The notes: generated by a model not told the origin, from the sequence alone. A stretch of 64,000 bases of DNA from JAATFS01 sp037145635 (GCA_037145635.1 JBBCXB010000001.1:186001-250000), one strand, 5' to 3'; counted from the stretch's first letter, positions 48,982-58,231 are shown. Made by a program: numbers and translations.

Positions 48982-50841
48982 CTAATAGACATCGCGGCTG
49001 TAGCGGCCCTCGGCCTGCAGGCGGGTGAGGTAGGCGGACGCCTGCTCGGCATCCAGCGCGCCGTGCTCGGCGACGATCTCCAGCAGCGCGGCGTGCACGT
49101 CCTTGCCCATGCCGATGGCCCCGCACACGTACAGGTGGGCACCGTCCTGCAGCCAGGCGTAGACCTCGCGCCCGCGCTGGCGCAACCGGTGCTGCACGTA
49201 GAGCTTGTCGGCCTGGTCGCGCGAGAACGCCAGGTCCAGCTCGTGCAGTTCGCCGCGCCGCAGCGCCTCCTGCCACTCGCTCTGGTACAGGAAGTCGCGA
49301 TTGAAGTGCTGGGCGCCGAAGAACAGCCAGTTGCGCCCGGCCGCGCCGGTCTCGGCGCGTTCCTGTACGAACCCGCGGAACGGCGCCACGCCGGTGCCGG
49401 GGCCGATCATCAGGATGTCGCGGCCGCCGTCGGCCGGGACCCGGAAGCGCTCGTTGGGCTCGATGTAGACCGGGGCCCGGTCGCCCTCGGCCAGCCCGGC
49501 CAGGTAGCCGCTGGCCGCGCCGACGTGGCGGTGGCCGTGGGCCTCGTACTGCAGTTCGTCGACAGTCAGGTGCACCTCGTCGCCCACCCGCTTGCGGCTG
49601 GAGGCGATCGAGTACAGCCGCGGGGTCAGCGGCCGCAGCGCGTTCAACAGCGCGGTGTGGTCCCAATCCGCCGGCCAGCGACGCAGCACGTCGATCAACT
49701 GGTGATCGGCCAGCAGCGCCGCCAGGCCGGCGGTCTGGGTAGGGTCGAGCAGCGCGCGCAGGGGGTCGGCGCCGGACCGCTCGGCATGCGCGGCCAGGAA
49801 CGGCCGCGACAGCTTGGTCAGTTCGCGCCGGGCGGCGAGCCACTCGGACAGGGGCAGAGTCTCCTCGCCCACGGTGACCGGAACGTGACCTTCCAGTTGC
49901 AGGGCCAGCAGGGCGGCATCCACCAGCGCCGGCGGGTTGCGGTGGCGCACGCCGAGCGCGTCGCCGGGCTCGTAGTGCAGGCCGCTGCCTTCCAGCGACA
50001 GCTCCAGGTGGCGCACGCGCTTGCCGGCCGGGCCGTAGCGGCGGAAGCCCGGGCCCTTGAAGTCGCGGCCGCTGATCGGCTGGTTGGCCAGCACCTCGGC
50101 GCCGAACGGGCGCGCGTGCGACCAGGCGACGGAATCGGCGGCCGGGCTGCGCAGCGCGGTGACCGTGGCGCCCGCAGGTCCGGGCGCTCCGGCGGCGAGC
50201 TGCTCGCGGGCGTGCTTCAGCGCCTGCTCGCGCCACGGCGCGGCGACGCTGTCGACGTCCAGGTCGGCCTCGCCCAGGGGCTGCAGGCGCCGGGCGCCGA
50301 GCTCGGCCAGGCGCAGGTCGAGGCGGCGCGCGATGCCGCAGAAATCGGCATAGCTGGAGTCGCCCAGGCCGAGCACGCCGAACTTCAGCTCGGGCAGCTT
50401 CGGCGCGCGGCGGCCGGCCAGGAACTCCACCAGCCCGATGGCGTCGTCCGGCGGGTCGCCTTCGCCCTGGGTGCTGATCACCACGTACAGCAGGCGCTCG
50501 GCGGCCAGTTCGCGGGTGGGGTAGCTGTCGGCGCGGACCAGCCGGACGCGCAGGCCGGCGCCCTCGGCGTCGGCGGCGATCTGTTCGGCGACCCGGCGCG
50601 CGTTGCCGGTCTGGCTGCCGTACAGCACGGTCAGGCGGGGCGCGTCGTCGGCACGCGCGGCGCCCTGGCCACCCGGTACCACCGCCAGCGACGGCGGCGG
50701 GTGGCCCTGGGCCAGGCCGGCGGTGTAGCCGGACAACCACCACAGCGACGGCGCGTCGAGGCCCTCGACCAGCCGCGCCAGCAGCGCCTTGCGGTCCTCG
50801 GGCAAGGGGCTGGGGGGCAACGCGGGGCTGGCGGCGGTCAT
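48982..50841 (-). CDS. cysJ: Sulfite reductase flavoprotein (alpha subunit)
   Basis: A 619-residue FAD/FMN reductase that passes NADPH electrons to CysI. The flavodoxin domain begins VLYGSQTGNARRVAEQ (near 72). The FAD part has RLYSIASS (FAD binding). NADPH-binding motifs are GPGTGVAPFRGFVQER and YVCGAIGMGKDVH; the C-terminal aromatic is SRDVY. Full length. First gene of cysJIH, divergent from cysD with 203 bp between. Its start codon lies inside a short sequence (GGATCGGGAATG on the minus strand) that resembles the repeat family. Confidence 0.95.
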   Translation of the reverse strand: MTAASPALPPSPLPEDRKALLARLVEGLDAPSLWWLSGYTAGLAQGHPPPSLAVVPGGQGAARADDAPRLTVLYGSQTGNARRVAEQIAADAEGAGLRVRLVRADSYPTRELAAERLLYVVISTQGEGDPPDDAIGLVEFLAGRRAPKLPELKFGVLGLGDSSYADFCGIARRLDLRLAELGARRLQPLGEADLDVDSVAAPWREQALKHAREQLAAGAPGPAGATVTALRSPAADSVAWSHARPFGAEVLANQPISGRDFKGPGFRRYGPAGKRVRHLELSLEGSGLHYEPGDALGVRHRNPPALVDAALLALQLEGHVPVTVGEETLPLSEWLAARRELTKLSRPFLAAHAERSGADPLRALLDPTQTAGLAALLADHQLIDVLRRWPADWDHTALLNALRPLTPRLYSIASSRKRVGDEVHLTVDELQYEAHGHRHVGAASGYLAGLAEGDRAPVYIEPNERFRVPADGGRDILMIGPGTGVAPFRGFVQERAETGAAGRNWLFFGAQHFNRDFLYQSEWQEALRRGELHELDLAFSRDQADKLYVQHRLRQRGREVYAWLQDGAHLYVCGAIGMGKDVHAALLEIVAEHGALDAEQASAYLTRLQAEGRYSRDVY

Positions 50842-50853
50842 TCCCGATCCGGG
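50839..50853 (-). repeat. Possible repeat remnant at the cysJ start codon
   Basis: Minus strand CCGGATCGGGAATG. Eleven bases (GGATCGGGAAT) are identical to part of copy 3, and the ATG is the cysJ start. Confidence 0.35.
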
Positions 50854-50911
50854 GGCTGATGAGGGATGAACGATGTTAGGGAAACGTTGCGCCGGCCAGA
50901 AAGGAGCAGGG

Positions 50912-50938
50912 GTTATCGCGTTATGCCCGGCGCTTATT
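50912..50938. promoter_or_regulatory. Candidate CysB region between cysJ and cysD
   Basis: Three T/A-rich hexamers GTTATC (50912), GTTATG (50920) and CTTATT (50933) in a GC-rich divergent spacer. On the minus strand TTTCTG-N18-TAACAT could be the cysJ promoter. The TTAT spacing is suggestive of LysR-type CysB sites, not proven. Confidence 0.35.
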
Positions 50939-51044
50939 TCAGCGCGTGTCCGGGGCGCGACACACTGCCGGCCGCCGCCAGACCATCCCCCCCCATCGCT
51001 GCTACCCTGCCGGCGATCCTTCCCGCACCTCGCGATCGTCCTCG

Positions 51045-51953
51045 ATGAGCCTTCCGCCCCTGTCCCACCTCGACCGCCTGGAGGCGGAGAGCCTGCACAT
51101 CCTGCGCGAGGTCGCCGCCGAATTCCGCAACCCGGTGCTGCTGTACTCGGTGGGCAAGGACAGTTCGGTGCTGCTGCACCTGTTGCTGAAGGCGTTCGCG
51201 CCGGCGCCGGCGCCGATTCCGCTGCTGCACGTGGACACGCGCTGGAAGTTCCGCGAGATGATCGCCTTCCGCGACCGCCGCGCCGCCGAGACCGGTGTCG
51301 ACCTGCGCGTGCACGTGAACCCCGATGGCGTGGCCCGCGGCATCGACCCGATCCGCCACGGGGCCACGGTGCATACCGACGTGATGAAGACCCAGGGCCT
51401 GAAGCAGGCGCTGGAGCACTGGAAGTTCGACGCCGCCATCGGCGGCGCGCGCCGCGACGAGGAGAAGTCGCGCGCCAAGGAGCGCGTGTTCTCGTTCCGC
51501 AACGACCGCCACCGCTGGGATCCCAAGAACCAGCGCCCGGAGCTGTGGAACCTGTACAACGCGCGCATCCACGCCGGCGAGAGCGTGCGCGCCTTCCCGC
51601 TGTCGAACTGGACCGAGCTGGACATCTGGCTGTACATCTACCGCGAGCGGATCCCGGTGGTGCCGCTGTACTTCGCGGCCGAGCGGCCGGTGGTGGAACG
51701 CGATGGCGCGCTGATCCTGGTCGACGACGAGCGCCTGCCGCTGCGCCCCGGCGAACGGCCGCAGCTGAAGTCGGTGCGCTTCCGCACGCTGGGCTGCTAC
51801 CCGCTGACCGGCGCGATCGAGTCGCGTGCCGACTCGCTGGAGGCGATCATCGCCGAGATGCTGGTGGCCACCAGTTCCGAACGCCAGGGCCGGGTGATCG
51901 ACCAGGACCCGGGCGCGTCGATGGAGCAGAAGAAGCTGGAAGGGTATTTCTGA
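51045..51953 (+). CDS. cysD: Sulfate adenylyltransferase small subunit
   Basis: A 302-residue PP-loop ATP sulfurylase subunit that makes APS from ATP and sulfate, driven by the CysN GTPase. Motifs: LLYSVGKDSSVLLHL (PP-loop, near residue 30), HVDTRWKFREMI, GGARRDEEKSRAKER and RFRTLGCYPLTGA. The start at 51045 gives MSLPPLSHLDRLEAES; the frame extends to 50946. The stop overlaps the cysNC start (TGATG), so the pair is coupled. Confidence 0.96.
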   Translation: MSLPPLSHLDRLEAESLHILREVAAEFRNPVLLYSVGKDSSVLLHLLLKAFAPAPAPIPLLHVDTRWKFREMIAFRDRRAAETGVDLRVHVNPDGVARGIDPIRHGATVHTDVMKTQGLKQALEHWKFDAAIGGARRDEEKSRAKERVFSFRNDRHRWDPKNQRPELWNLYNARIHAGESVRAFPLSNWTELDIWLYIYRERIPVVPLYFAAERPVVERDGALILVDDERLPLRPGERPQLKSVRFRTLGCYPLTGAIESRADSLEAIIAEMLVATSSERQGRVIDQDPGASMEQKKLEGYF

Positions 51954-53926
51954 TGAGGCCGGGAATGGAGAATGGGGAGTGGGGAATCGGTGGCGCCGCG
52001 AACCCCGCGGGCGAGGACGGCGGGGCAGCCCCCGATTCTCGATTCTCCCCTCCCGATTCCGGCGCCATCGGCGCCTACCTGCGCCGGCACGAGGAAAAGC
52101 CGCTGCTGCGCTTCATCACCTGCGGCAGCGTCGACGACGGCAAGAGCACGCTGATCGGGCGGCTGCTGTACGACAGCAAGCGGCTGTTCGACGACCAGCT
52201 TGCGGCGCTGGAGCACGACAGCCGGCGCCACGGCACCCAGGGCGAGCGCATCGACTACGCGCTGCTGCTGGACGGCCTGGCCGCCGAACGCGAGCAGGGC
52301 ATCACCATCGACGTGGCCTACCGCTACTTCGACACCGATCGCCGCAAGTACATCGTCGCCGACTGCCCCGGGCACGAGCAGTACACCCGCAACATGGCCA
52401 CCGGCGCCTCCACCGCCGACGTGGCGGTGGTGCTGGTGGACGCGCGCAAGGGCCTGCTCACCCAGACCCGGCGGCACACCTTCATCGCCTCGCTGCTCGG
52501 CATCCGCCATGTGGTGCTGGCGGTGAACAAGATGGACCTGGTGGACTACGACGCCGCGGTGTTCGAGGCCATCGTGGCCGGCTACCGCGCGCTCGCCGGC
52601 CAGCTGGGCATCGGCGACGTGCAGTGCATCCCGCTGTCGGCGCTGGAGGGCGACAACCTGTCCGCGCGCTCGCCGCGCATGCCGTGGTACGCCGGCCCGA
52701 GCCTGCTGGACCACCTGGACACGGTGGTGCTGGCCGAGCACGGGGTCGCCAGCGGGCTGCGGCTACCGGTGCAGTGGGTGAATCGCCCGGACTCCGGCTT
52801 CCGCGGCTTCGCCGGCACGCTCGCGGCCGGTCAGGTGCGCCCGGGCGATGCGGTGGTGGTGCTGCCGTCGGGACGGCGCTCGACGGTGGCGCGGGTGCTC
52901 GCCGCCGACGGCGAGGCCGCGCTGGCGCGTGCCGGACAGGCGGTGACGCTGACCCTGGCCGACGAGATCGACATCAGCCGCGGCGACGTGATCGCCGCCG
53001 CCGACGACCCGCCCGAGGTGGCCGACCAGTTCGCCGCCCACCTGCTGTGGATGGACGACGCGGCGCTGCTGCCCGGCCGCCCCTACTGGCTGAAGCTGGG
53101 CACCCGCACCGTCGCCGCCAGCGTCAGCGAGATCAAGCACCGGGTCGACGTGAACACGCAGGAGCGGCTGGCCGCCAAGCGCCTGGAGCTCAACGAGGTC
53201 GGCTACTGCAACCTGTCGCTGGACGAGCCGGTGGCGTTCGCGCCGTATGCGCACAACCGCGTGCTCGGCGGCTTCATCCTGATCGACCGCCAGAGCAACG
53301 CCACCGTCGCCGCCGGCACCCTGGACTTCGCGCTGCGCCGCGCCGGCAACGTGCATTGGCAGCACCTGGACGTGGACAAGGCCGCGCGCGCCCGGATCAA
53401 GGGGCAGGCGCCACGGGTGCTCTGGTTCACCGGGTTGTCGGGCGCCGGCAAGTCGACGATCGCCAACCGGGTCGAGAAGCGCCTGCATGCGCTCGGCTAC
53501 CACACCTTCCTGCTCGACGGCGACAACGTCCGCCACGGCCTCAACCGCGACCTCGGCTTCACCGACGAGGACCGCGTGGAGAACATCCGCCGTGTGGCCG
53601 AGGTGGCGCGGCTGATGGCCGATGCCGGCCTGATCGTGCTGGTGAGCTTCATCTCGCCGTTCCGGGCCGAGCGCCAGATGGCGCGCGAGCGCTTCGAGCC
53701 GGGCGAGTTCGTGGAGGTGTTCGTCGACGTGCCGCTCGCGGTGGCCGAGGCGCGCGACGTGAAGGGCCTGTACCGCAAGGCCCGTGCCGGGCAGATCCCG
53801 AACTTCACCGGCATCGATTCGCCGTACGAGCCGCCGCTGCAGCCCGAGCTGCACCTGCGCGCCGACGGCGACAACGCGCAGGCGCTCGCCGCGCAGGTGC
53901 TGGCGGCGCTGGGCGTGAAGGACTGA
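51953..53926 (+). CDS. cysNC: Bifunctional sulfate adenylyltransferase GTPase/APS kinase (CysN-CysC fusion)
   Basis: A 657-residue fusion. The CysN GTPase part (about 45-460) has GSVDDGKST, DCPGHEQYTRNMATGAS and NKMDLVD. The CysC APS kinase part (about 475-657) has GLSGAGKSTIANRVEKRL, LDGDNVRHGLNRDLGF and the SFISPFRAER loop. It first drives APS formation with CysD, then phosphorylates APS to PAPS. ATG 51953 is best: it overlaps the cysD stop and has GGAAGGG 8 nt upstream; ATG 51965 is next. About 37 residues at the N-terminus (MRPGMENGEWGIGG to FSPPDSG) are encoded by repeat copy 4, not by CysN-like sequence. Confidence 0.94.
   Translation: MRPGMENGEWGIGGAANPAGEDGGAAPDSRFSPPDSGAIGAYLRRHEEKPLLRFITCGSVDDGKSTLIGRLLYDSKRLFDDQLAALEHDSRRHGTQGERIDYALLLDGLAAEREQGITIDVAYRYFDTDRRKYIVADCPGHEQYTRNMATGASTADVAVVLVDARKGLLTQTRRHTFIASLLGIRHVVLAVNKMDLVDYDAAVFEAIVAGYRALAGQLGIGDVQCIPLSALEGDNLSARSPRMPWYAGPSLLDHLDTVVLAEHGVASGLRLPVQWVNRPDSGFRGFAGTLAAGQVRPGDAVVVLPSGRRSTVARVLAADGEAALARAGQAVTLTLADEIDISRGDVIAAADDPPEVADQFAAHLLWMDDAALLPGRPYWLKLGTRTVAASVSEIKHRVDVNTQERLAAKRLELNEVGYCNLSLDEPVAFAPYAHNRVLGGFILIDRQSNATVAAGTLDFALRRAGNVHWQHLDVDKAARARIKGQAPRVLWFTGLSGAGKSTIANRVEKRLHALGYHTFLLDGDNVRHGLNRDLGFTDEDRVENIRRVAEVARLMADAGLIVLVSFISPFRAERQMARERFEPGEFVEVFVDVPLAVAEARDVKGLYRKARAGQIPNFTGIDSPYEPPLQPELHLRADGDNAQALAAQVLAALGVKD
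51956..52073. repeat. G-rich inverted-repeat element, copy 4, inside the cysNC reading frame
   Basis: Left arm GGCCGGGAATGGAGAATGGG (51957 on), continuing to GGGGAATCGG near 51988. Right arm CCCCCGATTCTCGATTCTCC ending near 52065. The centre is GC-rich. No stop codon occurs in the cysNC frame through the element. Confidence 0.8.
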
Positions 53927-53964
53927 ATCGCAGCGCCCGCGGCCTGCGGCCGCGCGTGCCGGCG

Positions 53965-53974
53965 GTCACGTGAC
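53965..53974. promoter_or_regulatory. Palindrome GTCACGTGAC upstream of the aminopeptidase gene
   Basis: A perfect 10-bp palindrome, nested in a larger dyad GCGTGCC ... GGCACGC. It sits at the -35 position relative to a possible -10 CTTAAG (53992-53997). Confidence 0.35.
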
Positions 53975-54027
53975 AGGCACGCCGGCGCATGCTTAAGTCC
54001 GGGGTCTTCTGCTGCCGGGTGCCGTCG

Positions 54028-56703
54028 ATGCCGCGTCTGTTCCGTTTCCTCTCGCCCTGCCTGCTGGCGCTGTGCGGCGGCACCGCGCTCGCACAACCGG
54101 CCGCCGAGGCGGTGCTGACCGGCCGCCTGCCGGACTGGGCGGTGCCGCAGCGCTACGCGCTCGACCTGAAGATCGATCCGGAGCAACAGGAGTTCAGCGG
54201 GCGCGTCACCGTGGAGATCGATCTGCGCCGGCGCGCCGACCACCTGTGGCTGCACGGCAAGCAGCTGAAGGTGTCCCGGGCCACGCTCGCTACCGCCGGC
54301 GGCGAGACGCTGGCGGTCGGCTATGCCGAGGCCGACCCGCAGGCCGGCGTGGCGCGCATCGATTTCGGCCGGGCGCTGCCGCCGCAGCGGCTGGCGCTGA
54401 CGATCGACTACCGCGCACCGCTCAACCGCCAGCTGCAGGGCCTCTACCAGGTCCGCTACCAGGGCCAGGCCTATGCGATGACGCAGATGGAGCCGATCAG
54501 CGCTCGCTATGCGTTCCCCGGCTTCGACGAGCCGGGGTTCCGGACCCCGTTCACGCTGCGGCTGACCGTGCCGGAGGCCGAGCAGGCGCTGGCCAACACC
54601 CGCCAGGTCGACAGCCGTCCCGCCGGCCCGGGCTGGAAGACCGTCAGCTTTGCGCCGACCCTGCCGCTGCCGACCTACCTGGTCGCCTACGGCGTCGGCC
54701 CCTGGGACGTGGTCGAGGGCCCGCCGCTGGCGGCGTCCCCTCAGCGCGACCGCGCCACCGGCCTGCGCGGGGTCACCGCGCGCGGGCAGGGACCGCGCAT
54801 CCGCCGCGCGCTGGAACAGACGCCCGCGATCATCGCGGCGCTGGAGGACTACTACGGGTACGGCTATCCGTTCGACAAGCTCGACCTGGTGGCGGCCCCG
54901 GACTTCTCCGCGGGCGCGATGGAGAACCCGGGCTTCGTGACCTTCCGCGACTGGCTGCTGCTGCTGGACGACGACTCGCCGCGCCGCAACGTCGAGGGCT
55001 CGTTCAACGTCACCGCCCACGAGCTGGCGCACCAGTGGACCGGCGACACGGTGACCATGGCGTGGTGGAACGACCTGTGGCTCAACGAGGCGTTCGCCAC
55101 CTGGATGCAGCAGAAGGTCACGATGAAGCTGCGCCCGGACTACCGGGCCGACCTCGACCGCATCGCCGGCGCGCAGCACGCGATGGACAACGACAGCCTG
55201 GTGAGCGCGCGCAAGATCCGCCAGCCGATCACCGGCAACGGCGACATCGAGACCGCCTTCGACGGCATCACCTACCAGAAGGGCGCGGCGGTGCTGGGGA
55301 TGTTCGAGGCCTTCGTCGGCGAGGACACCTTCCGGGCCGGCATGCGCAAGTACCTGCGCGACCACGCGTTCGGCAATGCCACCGCCGACGACCTGGTCGA
55401 TGCGATCGCCGCCACGGCCGGGCAGGGCGACGCCTTCAGGGCCGCCTTCCGCAGCTTCCTCGACCAGCCCGGCGTGCCCTACCTGCAGGCGCGGCGGGAG
55501 ACCGGCCCCGAGGGCACGCGGCTGCGGCTGCACCAGCAGCGCTACCTGCCGCTGGGTTCGCGCGGCGAGCCCGTGCAGCGCTGGGGCGTGCCGGTGTGCG
55601 TCAAGTACGGCACCGCGCAGGGGGTGCGCCGCGCCTGCGAGATGCTGACCGCCCGCGACGGCAGCATCGCGCTGGCGGGCGCCGACGCCCACAGCTGGGT
55701 GCTGCCCAATGCCGAGGCCGCCGGCTACTACCGCTTCGGCCTGCCGAAGGACCAGCTGGCCCAGTTGGGCACCCGACTGGACGCGCTCGACAATGCCGAG
55801 AAGCTGGCCTACGCCGATGCGATCGACGCGGCGTTCCGGCGGGGCGAGGTCGGGGTCGCGGAGGTGGGCGCGGCGATGCGGCAGCTGGCCTCGGCGCAGG
55901 CCGCGCCTGTCGCCACCGCGCTGGTCGATCGGTTCGGCTGGATCTGGCGCGTGCTGGCGCGCAGCGATGCCCAGCGCGCCACGTTGCGCGGGGAGGCCGA
56001 GCGCGCGTTCGGCCCGCGCCTGCGGGCGCTCGGCTACCAGCGGCGCGAGCGCGACAGCGCCGACGACGTGGCGCTGCGTTCGAGCCTGGCCACCCTGCTC
56101 GGGCTGGACCTGGGCGTGCCGCCGGTGCGGCAGGCGCTGCGGGCGCAGGGCGATGCGGTGCTCGCCCCGGGGCACGAACGGCTCGACTTCGCGGCGGCCG
56201 ATCCGGATCTGCTCGGCGCCGCGCTGGCGGTGGCGGCGCAGGACCGCGGCGCGCCGGCGGTGGACCGGCTGATCGCCGCGCTGCGCACGCATGGCGAGCC
56301 GGCGCAGCGCAACGCGATGATCGCCGCGCTGTCCAGCCTGCGCGATCCGCAGCAACTGCAGAAGGTGCGCGAGTTCGCGCTGACCGACGCGGTCAAGGTC
56401 GGCGAGATGTCGAACCTGCTGATGGGCGCGCACGGCGACCCGGCGACCCACGCCTCGATGTGGGGCTGGTTCACCGCGAACTTCGACCGCATCGTCGCGC
56501 GCACCGGTTCGTTCGGGGGCGGCCGCCTGCCCGCGCTGGCGGCGTCGGGCGGCTGCGAAGAGGCCGAGGCCGACCGGCTCGAGGCGTTCTTCCTGCCGCG
56601 GCTGAAGGACCTCAGTGGCGCCGACCGCGGCCTGGCTCAGACCGCGGAGTCGATCCGGCTGTGCGCGGCGTTGCGCCAGGCCCAGCCCCTCGCCGGGCCC
56701 TGA
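54028..56703 (+). CDS. M1 family zinc aminopeptidase, secreted
   Basis: An 891-residue metallopeptidase. Signal peptide (1-22, GTALA-Q). The N-terminal beta domain (about 30-230) is followed by the catalytic domain with GAMENPG (N-terminal amine binding) and HELAHQW ... NEAF, the HExxH-x18-E zinc site. A C-terminal ERAP1-like helical domain (about 540-891) follows. It removes N-terminal residues from peptides in the periplasm or outside the cell. ATG 54028 gives the signal peptide; ATG 53989 would add 13 non-secretory residues. It stands alone, 101 bp after cysNC. Confidence 0.93.
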   Translation: MPRLFRFLSPCLLALCGGTALAQPAAEAVLTGRLPDWAVPQRYALDLKIDPEQQEFSGRVTVEIDLRRRADHLWLHGKQLKVSRATLATAGGETLAVGYAEADPQAGVARIDFGRALPPQRLALTIDYRAPLNRQLQGLYQVRYQGQAYAMTQMEPISARYAFPGFDEPGFRTPFTLRLTVPEAEQALANTRQVDSRPAGPGWKTVSFAPTLPLPTYLVAYGVGPWDVVEGPPLAASPQRDRATGLRGVTARGQGPRIRRALEQTPAIIAALEDYYGYGYPFDKLDLVAAPDFSAGAMENPGFVTFRDWLLLLDDDSPRRNVEGSFNVTAHELAHQWTGDTVTMAWWNDLWLNEAFATWMQQKVTMKLRPDYRADLDRIAGAQHAMDNDSLVSARKIRQPITGNGDIETAFDGITYQKGAAVLGMFEAFVGEDTFRAGMRKYLRDHAFGNATADDLVDAIAATAGQGDAFRAAFRSFLDQPGVPYLQARRETGPEGTRLRLHQQRYLPLGSRGEPVQRWGVPVCVKYGTAQGVRRACEMLTARDGSIALAGADAHSWVLPNAEAAGYYRFGLPKDQLAQLGTRLDALDNAEKLAYADAIDAAFRRGEVGVAEVGAAMRQLASAQAAPVATALVDRFGWIWRVLARSDAQRATLRGEAERAFGPRLRALGYQRRERDSADDVALRSSLATLLGLDLGVPPVRQALRAQGDAVLAPGHERLDFAAADPDLLGAALAVAAQDRGAPAVDRLIAALRTHGEPAQRNAMIAALSSLRDPQQLQKVREFALTDAVKVGEMSNLLMGAHGDPATHASMWGWFTANFDRIVARTGSFGGGRLPALAASGGCEEAEADRLEAFFLPRLKDLSGADRGLAQTAESIRLCAALRQAQPLAGP

Positions 56704-57098
56704 CCGGTCCGGCCAGGCTTCGGTCTTGGTCGAAAACCGGCGCCGTCGATCAATCCGTCCATCCGGGTCGTCGAACGCCGGTCGTGCCGTTTCAGGACCT
56801 GCCGAGGGCTTCCCGCCTCCGCGCGCGCCGTCGCCACATCCCGGGGGGCCGTGGGGCCGATCGGAGGCAGTCGCCCGCGTTGCGCCCGGCGCTGCCACCC
56901 GGTGACCGCGCGGGCGGCGGGCGGCCTTCGGCCGGCGGGCACGCCTGAGCGCGGGCCGGCGCCCAACAAGTTCCTAATCTGTGTGTCCTACGGTGGGACG
57001 TCGGCGCCCCGCCGGCCCGGCCGGCCACCGCGGACGTGCGCGTCCCCACGGCGGTCGCCCGCGGCCGCCGTGGCGCCGGTCCCGTCCAAGGAGCGAAG
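56704..57098. other. 395-bp gap without a recognisable gene
   Basis: Between the aminopeptidase and the epimerase gene. Open frames cross it, but their composition is that of antisense or out-of-frame GC-rich DNA. An AT-richer patch near 56969-56995 (CAAGTTCCTAATCTGTGTGT) could hold the epimerase promoter, without clear -35/-10 boxes. AAGGAG at 57088 is the ribosome site of the next gene. Confidence 0.5.
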
Positions 57099-58130
57099 AT
57101 GCCCGTGCAGGATCGCAATGCCCCCCGGATCCTGGTCACCGGCGGCTCGGGTTACCTCGGCTGCTGGATCGTGGCCGCGCTGCTGCGGCAGGGCTACCGG
57201 GTGCGCACCACGGTGCGCGATCCCGGTGCCGAGTGGCGGGTGCGGACCGCGCTGGCCGCCGACCTGCGGCAGGCCGGCGCGCTGGGGTTCGCCCAGGCCG
57301 ACCTCGGCGACGACGCCAGCTGGGACGCGGCCTGCGCCGGCTGCGACGGGGTCGTGCACGCCGCCTCGCCGATGCCCGGCGACGGCCATCGCCGGCGCGA
57401 CCTGGACCCGCTCGCGCGCGACGGCACCCGGCGCGTGCTGCGCGCGGCCGAGCGGGCTGGGGTGGCGCGGGTGGTGATGACCTCGTCCTCGCGGGCGGCG
57501 CACCTGGTCTCGGACAGCGGCATCGTCATCGACGAGCGCTGCTGGTCCGATCCCCGCTCGCGCAGCCTGGATGCGTATTCGCGTGCCAAGATCCTCGCCG
57601 AGCGCAGCGCCTGGGAGTTCATGCAGGGCGTGCGCAGCGGCATGACGCTGGCCACGGTGCTGCCGTCGCTGGTGCAGGGGCCGCTGTTCGGGCCGCTGCG
57701 CTCGCCGTCGCTGGCGGTCACCGCGCTGCTGCTGCAGGGCGGGCTGCGCCGGATTCCGCCGCTCGGCTTCAACATCGTCGATGTCCGCGACCTGGCCGAC
57801 CTGCACCTGCGCGCGCTGTTCGACCCGGCCGCGGCCGGGCAGCGTTTCGTCGGGACCGGCGGGTTCCTGTGGATGCGGGAGATCGCCGCGCTGCTGCGCG
57901 GGCGTTTCCCGCAGCAGGCCGATGCGGTGCCGACGCGCATGGCGCCGGCGGCGATGATGGGCGTGGAGATGCTCGTCAACGCCGAGCTGCGGCGCCTGCT
58001 GCCGCGGCTGCGGGTACGCCGCGACTACACCGCCGCCAAGGCCGAGCGCCTGCTGCACTGGACGCCGCGCGATGTCGCCAGCAGCGTGCTCGACTGCGCG
58101 CGCAGCCTGCTCCTGTCCGGGCACGGCTAG
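57099..58130 (+). CDS. NAD(P)-dependent epimerase/dehydratase, dihydroflavonol reductase-like
   Basis: A 343-residue extended short-chain dehydrogenase. The cofactor loop is GGSGYLGCW (GxxGxxG, near residue 15) and the catalytic pair is YSRAK (near residue 160), with TSSSRAAH as the preceding serine loop. This group resembles dihydroflavonol-4-reductase and acts on unknown carbonyl substrates. AAGGAG lies 6 nt before ATG 57099. No operon partner; the downstream GNAT gene has its own promoter. Confidence 0.88.
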   Translation: MPVQDRNAPRILVTGGSGYLGCWIVAALLRQGYRVRTTVRDPGAEWRVRTALAADLRQAGALGFAQADLGDDASWDAACAGCDGVVHAASPMPGDGHRRRDLDPLARDGTRRVLRAAERAGVARVVMTSSSRAAHLVSDSGIVIDERCWSDPRSRSLDAYSRAKILAERSAWEFMQGVRSGMTLATVLPSLVQGPLFGPLRSPSLAVTALLLQGGLRRIPPLGFNIVDVRDLADLHLRALFDPAAAGQRFVGTGGFLWMREIAALLRGRFPQQADAVPTRMAPAAMMGVEMLVNAELRRLLPRLRVRRDYTAAKAERLLHWTPRDVASSVLDCARSLLLSGHG

Positions 58131-58231
58131 CCTTGCACCGGCCGCGTGCGCTGCCGCGCGCGGCCGCGCCGCGCAGCCGCCGCAGGCACGAACGGCGCTG
58201 CGCCACCCCGACCGGCAGAAGCCCGGCAGGC

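Noticed and set aside
47134..50859. Open plus-strand frame of more than 1200 codons opposite cysI and cysJ
   Set aside because: Mirror of two certain genes in very GC-rich DNA; composition is repetitive Ala/Gly/Arg/Val with no family features.
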